Assembly: GCF_000275845.1 (NCBI RefSeq)
Contig: NW_006766973.1
Span: 1-13,479, forward strand
Length of the DNA stretch: 13,479 nucleotides
Origin: Dichomitus squalens LYAD-421 SS1
Lineage: Eukaryota; Basidiomycota; Agaricomycetes; Polyporales; Polyporaceae
Reading direction: 5' to 3'
This document shows positions 1-9,544 of this stretch, one piece after another. The notes under the pieces were generated by a model. The model did not search any database and was not told the DNA's origin. It saw nothing but the letters and a program-made list of their open reading frames with translations. Numbering within the stretch: position 1 is the stretch's first letter; each line of letters opens with the position of its first letter. The position numbers and the translations under genes are program-made.

Positions 1-398
1 GGTAAGGTAGCAAGATTAGTAATAGAGTCTGTATATATCTCATGGTGATCACAGGCTCAACATCATGTACAGGTTCCCTGCGAGGTACTGCGTCACATGG
101 AGCCTTCGGTGACCTTGTAAGGCAGCATCAGTCCGAGGATACTGATTCAGAGGACGACCCAATCTTTCCTTCTGTTATCAAAATCAAGCTCGAATCGCTC
201 TTCGACTTCTCATGTCATTACTGGCAGAAACGGAGGGAAGATTCCGACATGACGGCATCATTAGATGAAGAGCTCGAGGTATGGAATATATTGGACATGG
301 ATGCCGATGGAGAGCCCACTACAGAGACTTCGGAGACAATAGATGGCGCATGGGGGAACCAGCCAGATGCATTCACTAGTGCAGTACTTGGAATATGA
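1..398 (+). CDS. Possible 3'-terminal exon of an unrecognised acidic protein (5' part outside window)
   Basis: I do not recognise this protein. Position 1 is followed by a good donor (GTAAGG at 2) and an acceptor ACAG ends at 54, giving a 53-nt intron of normal basidiomycete size. The exon then stays open from 55 to a TGA at 396-398. The translation is acidic, with a cluster of Asp/Glu near residues 30-40 of the exon (EDTDSEDDP), then a more regular stretch (IKIKLESLFDFSCHYW) and an acidic tail (DEELEVWNILDMDADGE). This pattern fits a C-terminal tail better than random sequence. The opposite strand is also partly open and is preceded by a pyrimidine-rich stretch, so the strand is not certain. 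The first exon lies outside the window, so nothing can be said about function. Confidence 0.35.
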
Positions 399-787
399 TA
401 CATAGTTGCTGCACTGACAAAGGGGAGCGGCGAGAGTAGGTGAGAGGGTAGGTGGAAGAAAGTGGGTTGGTGATACAGTTGTAGGGATCGGAGCGCTGAT
501 TTGAGATTATTTTCAGATAGAAGAGATGCTTGGGAAACTGTTGTGCAATGTTTGATGTCAAACGGATGAGTGGGGAGAGTTCGACAACTCAGACCGCGGG
601 GAGGACGAGCAGACGGGTGAATTAGGCGCTGAGACGAACAGGTGAAAACGTCGAAGTTGCTGGGTCGCCGACAGGCGCGTGAGCGTGCGAAAGTGTACCG
701 TTCACCTTGTCGACATGTCGACGGGTTTACTATACCTGTAAACCTGGTCAACGGTTGCGTCGACCCGCACATCCCTGGCGCGCGCTG
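399..787. other. Intergenic stretch, purine-rich on + strand, with a nested palindrome cluster
   Basis: No gene is supported here. About 415-475 is strongly purine-rich on the plus strand, with several G runs (GGGG, GGG, AGGTGG); read on the minus strand this is a CT-rich tract like those upstream of fungal start codons. From 709 to 766 there is a cluster of symmetric sequence: the perfect 14-bp palindrome GTCGACATGTCGAC (709-722), a 7-bp stem GGTTTAC/GTAAACC with a 7-nt loop (724-744), and a further GTCGAC near 757. If the BRF1 relic that follows extended upstream, its more N-terminal part would lie here, but I cannot read it. Confidence 0.4.
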
Positions 788-1331
788 TACGCGAACGTCT
801 TCGAGCTTGGCCACACGCACCTCCAACTCATCCAGACGCTCAACCTCCACCTTCCCCTCCTCGATCCTTTGCACTACATCTCGCCCCTCGCCGCCCTTCT
901 CGAGTTCGGCAATGAGGCCCACCAGGTCGCCATGGACGCCGTCCGCCTGCCCAACACTTTGATCGCGGCGGCCGGATGACAAAGTTTGACACCTAGCGTG
1001 TATATGCGGCACACGCCTCCTGCTCGCCGCGCGCACGAACAACTTCCAGTGGAGCGTCGCGGAGACCGTCCGGGTCTTGAGATTTGCGGACTCGAGGCTG
1101 GAGAGATGTCTGAAGCAGTCCGGCAAAATACCCAACGGCGCATTGTATCTCGCCGACCTCCGGACGGTGTGGCTCGAGGAGGACTTTGATTCTCCAGTGT
1201 ATACGGAAGGGAAGGAGAGGAAGGAGAACGAGCGCGTGAGTGCTGAGAACAGTGGTGGCGACCCGGATCAGACGAAGGGCAACGAGACGGACGCGCGGCG
1301 AGAGCGGCGAGATGGGAACGCAGAATGCTGA
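788..1331 (+). pseudogene. BRF1-like fragment (TFIIIB TFIIB-related subunit), copy 1, decayed
   Basis: BRF1 joins TBP and Bdp1 to form TFIIIB, which recruits RNA polymerase III to tRNA and 5S genes in the nucleus. The readable part matches the second cyclin-like repeat and the region after it. It starts with NVFELGHTHLQLIQTLN, then HYISPLAALLEFGNEAHQ and VAMDAVRL (about 790-945). After a frame change and stop (977-979), the frame changes again and from about 1045 gives NNFQWSVAETVRVLRFADS, then GKIPNGALYLADLRTVWLEE and a charged KEGKERKENER-like tail, open to 1331. BRF1 normally continues unbroken through a GRRPSGICG-type motif between these blocks; here that motif is destroyed. No N-terminal zinc ribbon or first cyclin repeat is present. 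This is a relic, not a working gene. The family call is from memory of the conserved words and is fairly secure. Confidence 0.75.
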
Positions 1332-2045
1332 TCAGTACTCGTAGTTCAACGGCGCCGCCCCATTTACACACCATTCAACCTCGTTCTATCGACCGCTCGA
1401 CCTCGCCCTGCACGAACATAAGCTCTTCTCGCTGTCCTTTCCGGACCAGGGAGAACATTGATTGGGTATGCTGTCTCCCAGTCACGACCACCGATTCACC
1501 TAGCGCTGTCGAATCCTGAACGCACCGTTATCCGCGATCGCGATCGCAGACGCTACTTCCCTCTCGACCGTACTAGCAATCTCCTCCAGGGCCAGGCGCT
1601 CTCCATGCCAGTTCGCCAGCATTCTCGGATGGAAGCGAAGGGACGGTGGACGCGGCTGTAACGCAGGAAGAGAGAGATTTCCTTGGCCCGAGCCAGTGAG
1701 AAGCACGCCCCTCCCCTCCATACCCGAATGCGAGGAGAATCGGCGCTCCATGGGCAGTGCAGGAAACGTCAGGTTCTAAGGCCGCTCGATGAAGAGAAGT
1801 TGATTTCAGTGTCATGGCCGCTGTCGATTGCGGGCTGATTCATATACGTTCCAAGGACCGTCCCGCTCCATCATTCGTCTATTAGAAGGAGAAGGACGCG
1901 CGCAACTGAGGCGACCGGTCCTGATCACTCTTTGTAAGTAGTCATGTACTGTCGACCTTCCGCAATATGTGCCAATGCGGTGAGAAGACCATAAGGGGGT
2001 GCGCGCGATACCGCAGTCACCGTACACAGGTCTCGAACTCGCATA
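1332..2045. other. No convincing gene; short open stretches only
   Basis: Several short frames are open, none recognisable. The most coding-like on the plus strand is a piece at about 1507-1700 ending ...TQEERDFLGPSQ before a stop. The complementary strand is open over much of the same DNA, which is common in GC-rich sequence and is not evidence for a gene. The order of the neighbouring BRF1 relic suggests this may be decayed coding DNA, but I cannot name a source. Confidence 0.4.
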
Positions 2046-2485
2046 ACGGTCCCGCGTACAGATCGACGTGATGAATCACTATGATAGGGTGCTCAATGTC
2101 ACTGTCGACGTCCTACTACTGCCCACGAAGATGGAGCAGGTATGGCTCCTGTCCTCCGGTCGCACCACCATCTCTTGACGGGAATTCGTGTACAACTCCA
2201 GCTAACTACTTTGCCGTGGACGACCAGCATTCGACGAGCCTCATCCAAGGCATCTCCTGCGGGTCCCTCGCCGCTGGGATGAACATCCTGTAGAAGCTCG
2301 TCCCCACCGACGCCGCGGCGCAGACGAAGACAGCATCGACATCTCTGTCCAGTCCGAGTCGCACGCTCCCAATAGTGCCGCCTCGGCGCCTACTTCCCCG
2401 ACTACACCTACCACGCCCAGCCATTCGCCACTCGTCGGCCGGATGGACACGTTGCGCATAATCGCTGTGGAAGCCATCTTCCGAT
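2046..2485 (+). pseudogene. Possible degenerate coding fragment with one intron, unidentified
   Basis: A plus-strand frame reads VQIDVMNHYDRVLNVTVD then VLLLPTKMEQ up to a GTATGG donor at about 2139. A CTTGACG branch-like element and a CCAG acceptor follow about 60 nt later (near 2201). Downstream, one frame gives YFAVDDQHSTSLIQGIS and stops at 2291-2293. A different frame then carries a Ser/Pro/Thr-rich run (DEDSIDISVQSESHAP, then SPTTPTTPSHSPLVGRMD) ending at a TAA near 2485. A low-complexity acidic-to-STP linker is typical of real fungal proteins, but the frame change and stop suggest decay. I recognise no domain; the intron and the joining of these pieces are inference. Confidence 0.25.
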
Positions 2486-3729
2486 AAAGCCGGCGCATAA
2501 GAACGAGGCGAGCGCGGTGATTGTGACCAGCACACTGGTTGTCGAGGCGCGGGCGGGGATTTAGTTTGAGGGCGTTCTGCCCCAACCAACGGTTTGTGCC
2601 GTTCCTTGCTGAGTGCTCGGGAGGATGCTTGAGGTTGTGCGGGTTCGATCTGCAGGACACCGACGCCGCAAGTCTTGAGGATCGCTCGGCTTATACGGAT
2701 GACTTGAGTGGAGGTGCGTGTGCACTTTTCCTCCAAAGCGCGGGGTTCCTAGAATAGTTCTCCGGAGGCGAATTCTGCAGTTGTCGTAGAACGTGCCTAG
2801 TCCCGGCCACTGGCGTCTTGCTATCCTAGGAGAACACGAACCGAGGATGAACCAGATCGGGCCAAAAAGGCTTTCGCCCAGCAGCGATCTGCGGAGCGTG
2901 CCCTTTTCTCAGTGCGCGCATAGGCATCGAGAGGCTACTTACCCCTTGACCGCAGCACCCCCAGGGACCTTCTCCGGACAAGGCGCTTTCGATCCTTATG
3001 CGAGAGCCAGCTCTCCTGTGGACCAGACCACCGATAGCATGGTAGCACAAGAGGCTACTGGTGTTCTCGAGGACGAGCGCGCTCATTAGCTCTGCGCTCG
3101 ATGACGCGGAACAGCGACGGCATGCGCATTAAACGACAACGACTAGCTCCTTGGGCTGAAGGGGAGGAGTTATATCGCATTATCGTGGCTGAGGAAGAGG
3201 TACATAAAAATCGTCTCTCTCCGTTATACACGTGCTGGAAGAACATGTGCAGAACCTGATGACGATCGTGGACCGCCACTTACCCACGAGAAAATGAGGG
3301 AGTCACGGTAGACACGGAGGCTTTGATGACCCATCATCGGAGAGGACCAGCTGTGCAAAGTGTACGCCGATAGCCTGAGAGACGGGGCGTTACGGATTTA
3401 TGCGTTCACCGGAAAGCTGGTACCTTTGGGAGGCTGGTACACTGCGTTGAATTGTGGCAGGTTCGCCGTTTGTCGCGCGCTGGGAACGCGGATCCTAGTG
3501 AATACAGGGATGGGAGTGAGCGCGACGCATTCAAGGACTAGAACGGGTTTGCCTGACTCGGAGAGCCCAAATTGCGTTACTCGTGAGATCACCTGAGGGT
3601 GACGCTGCGCGCTTACAGTGCGGTGCAGCTGTCAGACAAGTCGCTTCTATTACCAAGTTCTTCATGATCCCAGCTCAGGCCATGCATGCCGGTCTCCCGA
3701 GATTGTCCTTGGGAATAGGGTTTGGGCGG
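2486..3729. other. Unassigned stretch with only short or overlapping frames
   Basis: No frame here is recognisable. Plus-strand openings at 2793-3089, 3122-3259 and 3360-3596 have opposite-strand counterparts or are very short. The 3122-3259 frame (45 residues, with WAEGEELYRIIVAEEEV) has a helical, charged look and could be a small relic. Nothing here has a convincing start context, splice structure or domain. Confidence 0.35.
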
Positions 3730-3895
3730 AGCTCCTACACTGCCAACCTGCTAGACGCGTCTACCGGGAGGTGGACGACCGCTGACAGCTTCCCGTTGCA
3801 CCCAACTTCTCTCCTCTCTCACTTTTACCACTGCAACGACAGCAGGTGAGCATGCTATGGCCGCCTTGATCATGTAGAGAAATTACCAGCCCTGA
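3730..3895 (+). promoter_or_regulatory. Putative promoter and 5' UTR of the DUF6535 gene
   Basis: A pyrimidine-rich tract (about 3797-3832, with CTTCTCTCCTCTCTCAC) lies 65-100 nt upstream of the chosen start codon, the usual arrangement around transcription starts in basidiomycetes. An ACGCGT element, the same core as the yeast MCB box, sits near 3756. A GTGAGC donor near 3846 and a TACCAG acceptor near 3890 could define a 44-nt 5' UTR intron with a CTTGATC branch-like element. An in-frame TGA at 3893-3895 directly precedes the ATG, so the coding region cannot extend upstream without splicing. No TATA box is evident. Confidence 0.35.
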
Positions 3896-6758
3896 ATGCG
3901 CTCTAAGCACTATCAAATGCCCTCAATCAATACTGAGCTGCAGGAGATAAACGCGGACTCGCAGCCTACGCCGGAACAGGGTCAAGAGCGCAGTAGTTCT
4001 CCAATAGCATCTGACAGTCCTTCCGCTACTCCACAGCCCGGGGATGTGGAAGGACAAGTACGTATAGTCACAGCGTCATTGGCGGTGCCTTCACTGACTG
4101 GTTGACACCCGTTATAGAATGCCCCAGACGGCGGCTACGTGAGTACCACACCCTTTCCTTGGAAACTCCCTTCCGTCGAGGTGTGTCGAAAGTCCACTTA
4201 CCCAGTAGAAAGGCACGGTGAGACTTATGTTGGTACAGGATCTGAGGAAGGAGTTCAGCGAGACCTATACCCAAGCCGAGAAGGATAGCGCGCTGGAGAA
4301 AACGGCCGAGGTCGTCAAACAATACAGCGACGAGATGGTGAAGCGGTGGAAGGAGGAGATCGACACTCTTCTCGTCTACGTACGTTACATACCGTACTTG
4401 ATCTTATGAATCATTGATATCAAACACCGCACCAGGCGGGTCTGTTCTCGGCTATCCTGACTGCATTTAATGTCCAGTCGTACATCCTCCTCCAATCCAG
4501 TACTCCGGACCCCACCCTTGCCGTACTGCAGCAGATCTCCCTCCAGTTGAACAGCTTCTCTGTTAACCCCCCAGGTACACTTGTCAACTCCACCCATCCT
4601 ATCACCTCCTTCGCCCCCATCCCGATGGCCCTGGTCGAGACGTGGGCTGTGTGGCTGAACAGCCTGTGGTTCTCGGCGCTCATCTGCAGTCTCGCGTCTG
4701 CGTCAGTCGGCATCTTAGTGAAGCAATGGTTGCACGAGTACGAGGCTGGCATCTCGGGGACCTCGCTGGAGATCGCACGGCTGCGGCAATACCGGCTGAA
4801 TCACCTTGCGAAGTGGCGCGTTGCGGAGATCATCGCAATTCTCCCGGTCTTACTTCAGGTCTCGCTCGCGCTCTTCTTGACCGGTCTACTCGTTCTTCTC
4901 TGGCACCTACATCCCACGGTCGCCACCATCACCAGTACGCTCATCGGCGTCCTGTTGTCGTTTGCAATGGTCACGACTGTTATGCCGGTATTCTGGCGGG
5001 ACTGCTGCTATCTCTCCCCTCCGACGTACGCTATATTCCGTGTTGTGCATCGGATCCATTTCCTCGTCACCTCGCTTCGAGGGGTGTTCAGGGCACTGTA
5101 TCATCATTGCGGACATCTCAGTCGCTCTGAGCGCCTACCCGGCATCATTCGTTCGTGGTGCAGCCACCTCAGCGATTGGGCTTGTCACCAGGATTGGGAT
5201 CCAGTGACAGTTCCTACATGGCGTGGCCGAGAGCGAACCGATATTCAGGAGTCCTCCTCCAAACTCGACGTCGACATGATCATCGAGGCCTACTCCACCA
5301 CAATGGATGTCAAGCACCTCTCCGACGCCGCAGGAGCGATTCTCGCAGACAAAGATGTCGACAACATTGCCCAATGCTTCGACGAGATTGAGGACATCAG
5401 TGAGCGACACTTTGGCAAAGGTGTTGTCGCAATACGTTCTCCCAACTTTTGGGCTGGCGTGTTGATCCATGCGTCGCGCAAGAAAGCTTCCGATGCGTTG
5501 ACCAGACGCCTCTACGGTTATAGTAATTTGTACCGTGACAACATGAAGTCTGGACATCACGAAAGATTGCTCCTCGCTTTGGCTGCTACAGTGGCAAACC
5601 CCGACTCAGGGTCCGCCGCGCACAGCTGGTCGCTATTGCTTTTGAACGAATTGTTCACGTTCAATCCAGCCGCTCTTGAGCTCATGCCATGGAAGGCGGT
5701 CCGTCACGGTGCGTGAGCAGAGTTCCCACTCAACGATTCCTCAACTGATTCGCACGATCTCAGTCGCAGCAGCAACGGAATTACAGCTGCGTCAGCTGCT
5801 ACACCCCTCGGATGGAGAACCAGCTCCAGAGCGTGACTCGCACGTCGTCTTCCGGTCGATGGGGATACTGGTGCGGTGCTGTTTTGCACCGGTCCCGTCG
5901 TGGACACGGTCGCAAGAGGAGACCAAGGCGTCGATGGCGTGCATATTTGGCATTTACGTCCCTTGGGACAGGTCTCTCTGTGATGAATTGACGCTGCGGC
6001 TTTGGGAGGACATACTAAGATACGATCCGGCCAATCTCGAGGTCATTCCATGGAAGTTGGTCCGTCCCGGTGCGTGAGCGGATGTCCCACTCAAATACTC
6101 CTCAGCTGACTCGCAAAATCGTAGTTGTGGCTGTGGCTGAGATGCGGTTGCGTCAGCTACTACATCCATCGGATGGCGAACCATCTCAAGAGCCCGACTG
6201 GCATGTCGTCTTCCGGTGGCTGTGGATACTGGTGCGGTGCTGTTTTGCGCCGGTCTCGTCATGGACGCGGTCGCAAGAGGAGACCAAGGCGTCGATGGCA
6301 TGCATATTCGGGATGAACTTTCTCCATAAGGGGTCGATCTCAAAGATTGCTGGACAGCTGTGGTCCTCATTCGCCATCGGGGCCATACTGGAGACTCTAG
6401 ACATCATCCTGACATATCTGTGCGAGTCTGAGGATGTTCGGAGAGGCGCCTCTGGTGACTTTCTCAACGCTGTAGGGGAATTAGTCAAATATGTCGAGGG
6501 CGCCACCTTGTCCTATTCTTGGTATGATGACGATGTACAGGAAGCGTTGAAGAAGTTGAAGCGCAGCATGGAGAGATGCAAGTTTCTACGACTAGGTGTG
6601 CAAGCCGAGGAAGTGAAAGTGCAGGCTTCCCCGCTGGACACGAAGGTACGCCGTCATTGCTTGACACTCGAGCTGTCCATATGTTAACGGCTTTTATTTC
6701 CTATTGATAACCGTAGCCCGAGTCAAGCGCAATAGGTGAACACCCCGAAGGGCACTGA
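3896..6758 (+). CDS. DUF6535-domain multi-pass membrane protein, seven exons, 831 aa
   Basis: My exon model is 3896-4057, 4118-4138 (a 21-nt microexon), 4209-4379, 4436-5708, 5764-6069, 6125-6645 and 6717-6758. All introns are GT-AG, 55-71 nt, and the frame is maintained to a TGA. Residues 1-61 are polar and Ser/Pro-rich, a likely cytosolic tail. Residues 62-110 are charged and helical, leading into VKRWKEEIDTLLVYAGLFSA, the typical DUF6535 entry. Membrane segments lie near 119-137, 190-212 (with WLNSLWFSALICSLASAS, then ILVKQWL), 250-275 and 281-303. The 500-residue C-terminal part is soluble and helical, and contains two copies of a 102-residue unit (about 528-625 and 630-727). DUF6535 is, as I recall, a large Agaricomycete family with no known biochemical function. 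The start is the first ATG after an in-frame stop; an ATG seven codons later is the alternative. The domain call is firm, the 3' exons slightly less so. Confidence 0.85.
5664..6315 (+). repeat. Tandem duplication (361-bp period) of one exon plus its upstream intron inside the DUF6535 gene
   Basis: The sequence from about 5664 to 5954 recurs at about 6025 to 6315, offset 361 bp. Copy A has PAALELMPWKAVRHG before the splice and LRQLLHPSDGEP after it; copy B has PANLEVIPWKLVRPG and the same LRQLLHPSDGEP. The best conserved DNA is the block encoding RSQEETKASMACIFG, nearly identical in the two copies. Both copies keep a 55-nt intron (5709-5763 and 6070-6124) starting GTGCGTGAGC. Both introns are phase 1, so the 306-nt exon between them is symmetric and its duplication preserves the frame. 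Divergence is greater at the unit edges and in the intron, so this is a real past duplication rather than an assembly repeat. Confidence 0.85.
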
Positions 6759-8355
6759 GTCCGTAGTGCGTACGGTGTGCCATCCAGTCCGGATCTCAAA
6801 TTTTGCCCTCATATTCAAGCACTTGTACAGGTACTGCAACGGCGCAGACGCTACCTTGTATCTCGTCTATCATACACTTTCCGTCGACATCGTCTCTTTC
6901 ATACGAAAGGTCCCATATATTCTCGTACCATGCAGCTGGGCCGCGCATATAGCATTTGGTGCTCTCGATGTATCACATTCGCCTGATTCTGGTACCGTCC
7001 CTCTATTGTATGGCATACGCGATGTCCGCAGTTGCGTGATTGACCGATGTAATCCATCTGTCCTAGAACGTCCCACTGTAACGTCCTACGATAAGCCTCA
7101 GGCAAGCCCAGACGCGTTCTGACGGATTCGCCAAGAAACCGCAGCTAACGTGCCCCGAGGCAGTCATTCATCCGTCGCCCGGCCGAGCATCCTTGTGGCA
7201 TCTGCCGTCTCTCCAACCGTAACGCACGAGTGTTCCTGGAGGGCAGCCGAACCCAAAGCGTAGAGACATACGAATACAATCGCATGTCGTGCGGCACCAC
7301 GCTACTACGTGGGGGGCAGAAAGTAAGACGGGGAGGAAATGAAAGAGGGGACGATGCAGATGTGCTAGTAACAATGTGGCCGCATCACCCGCGTGGGGCG
7401 TCGTATGTTAAAAGACTCCGTCTCTTCGATGTTGGCCTGCACGCACACCGCTCACCATGTGTCAGCGATGCTGAGTGTGCTGCGATTGACTGCGCTATGT
7501 TCACTATCAAAATTCGTGCACCTTCGCGAGGGGACGAAAACGGGACGGTCAGATCACCATAGAGGTGCAGGATGTGTTGCGCTCGTCCAAAGTAGGTGTC
7601 CGAGTTGTATCCACAACCAACCATACTTCATCCCGGTGGCCACCTCCGCGCTGTGTCAACGCGGCGGGGATTCGACTTCCCTATCAGGTAATCCGACCGA
7701 AGACTCACATAGGACACTCGTCAAGAAAGGGAAAATGTACCGATCCTGTCAGTATGCACCGAGAGGGCGACCTCGCATAGCGCACCTATATGAAGAAAGC
7801 GTTCGCTCCGCCACGTACCGGTTATGGTACATGAGCATTCGGGAAGTAAGCGAAGAGGAACGCCCTGGTTCGAGTCCCCAACGTCCGGCATAAGCAAGGA
7901 GAGCATGTCACTCACCCAGGATGCTGGCGAAGGGACGCATATATAGACTCTACAAGTCAGCTGTGCACAGAGGACAGATGCGGCAGGACTACTCACCGAG
8001 CCAACCAATCTCGCGTCCTGTCTCGCGCCACCATAGGAAGAGCTTCTCCGCGTCTCGTCATGGAAGGCGACATTAGGCTGTGTTGAGGGCCTGTATGGGC
8101 AGATCGCCAGTCCGGCTGGACGCTCGGGATTCCCATAAGACCCATTACGGCAACGAATTGAGGGGGCAGGGTTTATTCAATCTACCCTGGACGTGTGGGC
8201 CGATGTTGAAGGGCACAGACGAGGGTTGGAGAGACGTGACCGTGACATATCGCGTTGTACGCCAATCAGAGCCACCGTCATCGGCTCTATCCGGACCTCA
8301 TCGCTCTCACCTCCTGCGTACTGCATGACTCGCAGCAAATGGACCGCGCGTGTAG
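6759..8355. other. 1.6 kb without a supportable gene
   Basis: The longest frames here (6736-7122 and 7393-7893, plus strand) have no domain or convincing splice structure. Their composition is what random 50-55% GC sequence would give, and opposite-strand frames are open over much of the same DNA. A tRNA B-box-like GGTTCGAGTCC occurs at about 7869-7879, but no tRNA can be folded around it. Confidence 0.4.
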
Positions 8356-8760
8356 GTGAGCGTCTTCATAGTTGGGGGCACGTACCTCCAACTCGTCCAG
8401 ACCCTCGCCCTTCGCCTTCCCCTCGTTGATCTTCCACACTGCTATATCTCGCCCTTTGCCGCCCTTTTAGAGCCCGGTGACGAGGCCCACCAGGTCGCCA
8501 TGGACGCCACCCGCCTGCCCCGCACTTTGATCGCGTCTGGAAGACAACACGTCGACACTCAGCCGGAATATGCGGCACATGTCTCCTGATCGCCGCATGC
8601 ATGGAACCTCTTCCGGCGGAGCGTCGCGGAGATCGTCCGGGTAGTGAGGTTTGCAGCTGGAGAGGTGTCTGAAGAAGTCTGGCAAGACGCCCAGCGGCGC
8701 ACTCGCTCCCGCCGACTTCCGGACGATGTGGCTCGCGGAGGAGATGGATTCCCTTCTGTA
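8356..8760 (+). pseudogene. BRF1-like fragment (TFIIIB TFIIB-related subunit), copy 2, decayed
   Basis: This is a second relic of the same region of BRF1 as at 788-1331, in the same orientation and about 7.6 kb away. It reads VSVFIVGGTYLQLVQTL (the normal start of this block would be VNVFELGHTYL), then YISPFAALLEPGDEAHQ and VAMDATRL. The frame is then lost: downstream DNA still matches copy 1 (ATATGCGGCACA, then the GGAGCGTCGCGGAGA block) but in another frame, with a stop inside. The similarity ends with the WLAEEMD words near 8750, and a stop follows. The stretch GAGGCCCACCAGGTCGCCAT and the nucleotides after it are identical in both copies. No upstream BRF1 domains are readable before 8356. 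Confidence 0.72.
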
Positions 8761-8960
8761 GAGTACATTACGTGGATGCGAATGCCAATGTGCTGAACCG
8801 GACGGCAGATGGAAAGGTGTGCACTGCGAACGTGCTGGGGACGTCGACGTTGGACGAGCCGCAGTGGCAGATCGGGCAGACGTGGTTCCAGGGACGGTGG
8901 GTGCAGCATAACCTGGATAAGAGCACCATCGCTTTTGCGGACTTGAGATTTCAGAAATGA
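8751..8960 (+). pseudogene. C-terminal protein fragment, possibly an A1-type aspartic protease tail
   Basis: A frame open to a TGA at 8958-8960 reads VHYVDANANVLNRTADGKV, then GTSTLDEPQWQIGQTWF, then QGRWVQHNLDKSTIAFADLR. The end resembles the last strands of pepsin-like aspartic proteases, where an IGDxFL-type motif precedes a Y/V-x-x-DxxxxxIGFA segment. The match is loose and the two catalytic Asp motifs are not in the window, so this is a weak family call; another secreted beta-rich protein would fit nearly as well. The frame begins immediately after the BRF1 relic with no start codon or splice acceptor visible, implying a chimeric junction near 8755-8771. The low number of substitutions that break the pattern suggests it is younger than the BRF1 decay. 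Confidence 0.35.
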
Positions 8961-9544
8961 GGACATAATATGAAATGATGCGAGTAGGGGACAAGGACGG
9001 AGCAGCGATGATGCGGCATGTCCTTCCAGACTTGCTTAGTGCTTTTCAGATTCATGTCCGCCGTGCTATCCTACTAGTATCCATAATCACATAGGATAAC
9101 GAGAAGCCATTTGTTGATTGTGACGAAGTCAGGCGTACGCCAGCCCTTCCATGACATGACCTCAAGCCGAAAAAGCTCGAATGTCTGTGACTGTGAGTTC
9201 AAGTTGGTGTGCGTGCTAGCCATTGCCGTGGGCACCACGGCGAGGAGCAATCGACAGTGTAGCAGTCTCCACAGACTGGACAATTTATCGCAGTAAACTG
9301 GAGCGTGATACAACTGTGAACAACTATGCTGCATTATCCCAAGAAGTGGGGAATCACGTTGGACGGACATAATCCCATTAGTTCACAAGGTGAAGGTACG
9401 TAGAGAGTATCAACAGACAGAATCGTCCAGTTTTCTTCAGCTCCCGCCAACCTTTGTCCTCAACTGGCCACTAATCGCGAGTCGATGCCATTCAACTAAG
9501 CGGGTCATGCTCGCCTTCGATCATCAAGCGAGGCACTGAGTGCC
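8961..9544. other. No gene seen
   Basis: Nothing recognisable on either strand. A minus-strand frame at 9074-9370 has a moderately hydrophobic middle but no domain, and sits just downstream of the trehalase relic. A 7-bp stem with a 3-nt loop (GCCGTGG/CCACGGC, 9225-9241) is within what chance would give. Confidence 0.4.

Noticed and set aside
218..1135. A 305-codon minus-strand frame across the first BRF1 relic
   Set aside because: It has no domain and covers the antisense of recognisable BRF1 words; it is an antisense shadow of GC-rich coding DNA.
2606..2660. GCTGAGTGCTCGGG followed by GGGTTCGATC, resembling A and B boxes of a tRNA
   Set aside because: The two boxes are too close together for a tRNA and no acceptor stem closes around them.
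2206..2736. A 176-codon minus-strand frame
   Set aside because: Arg/Ser/Pro-rich composition without any motif, and the plus strand over the same DNA has splice-like signals and an STP linker.
3398..3592. Minus-strand frame that reads protein-like, opposite the plus-strand frame 3360-3596
   Set aside because: Both strands are open and neither has a domain, a start context or splice sites; I could not choose between them.
4642..5560. Several frames over 130 codons on both strands inside the DUF6535 exon
   Set aside because: They overlap the exon carrying the membrane domain and have no family words of their own.
7869..7879. GGTTCGAGTCC, a perfect-looking tRNA B box
   Set aside because: The flanking bases do not form a T stem, and there is no matching acceptor stem or A box at the right distance upstream.
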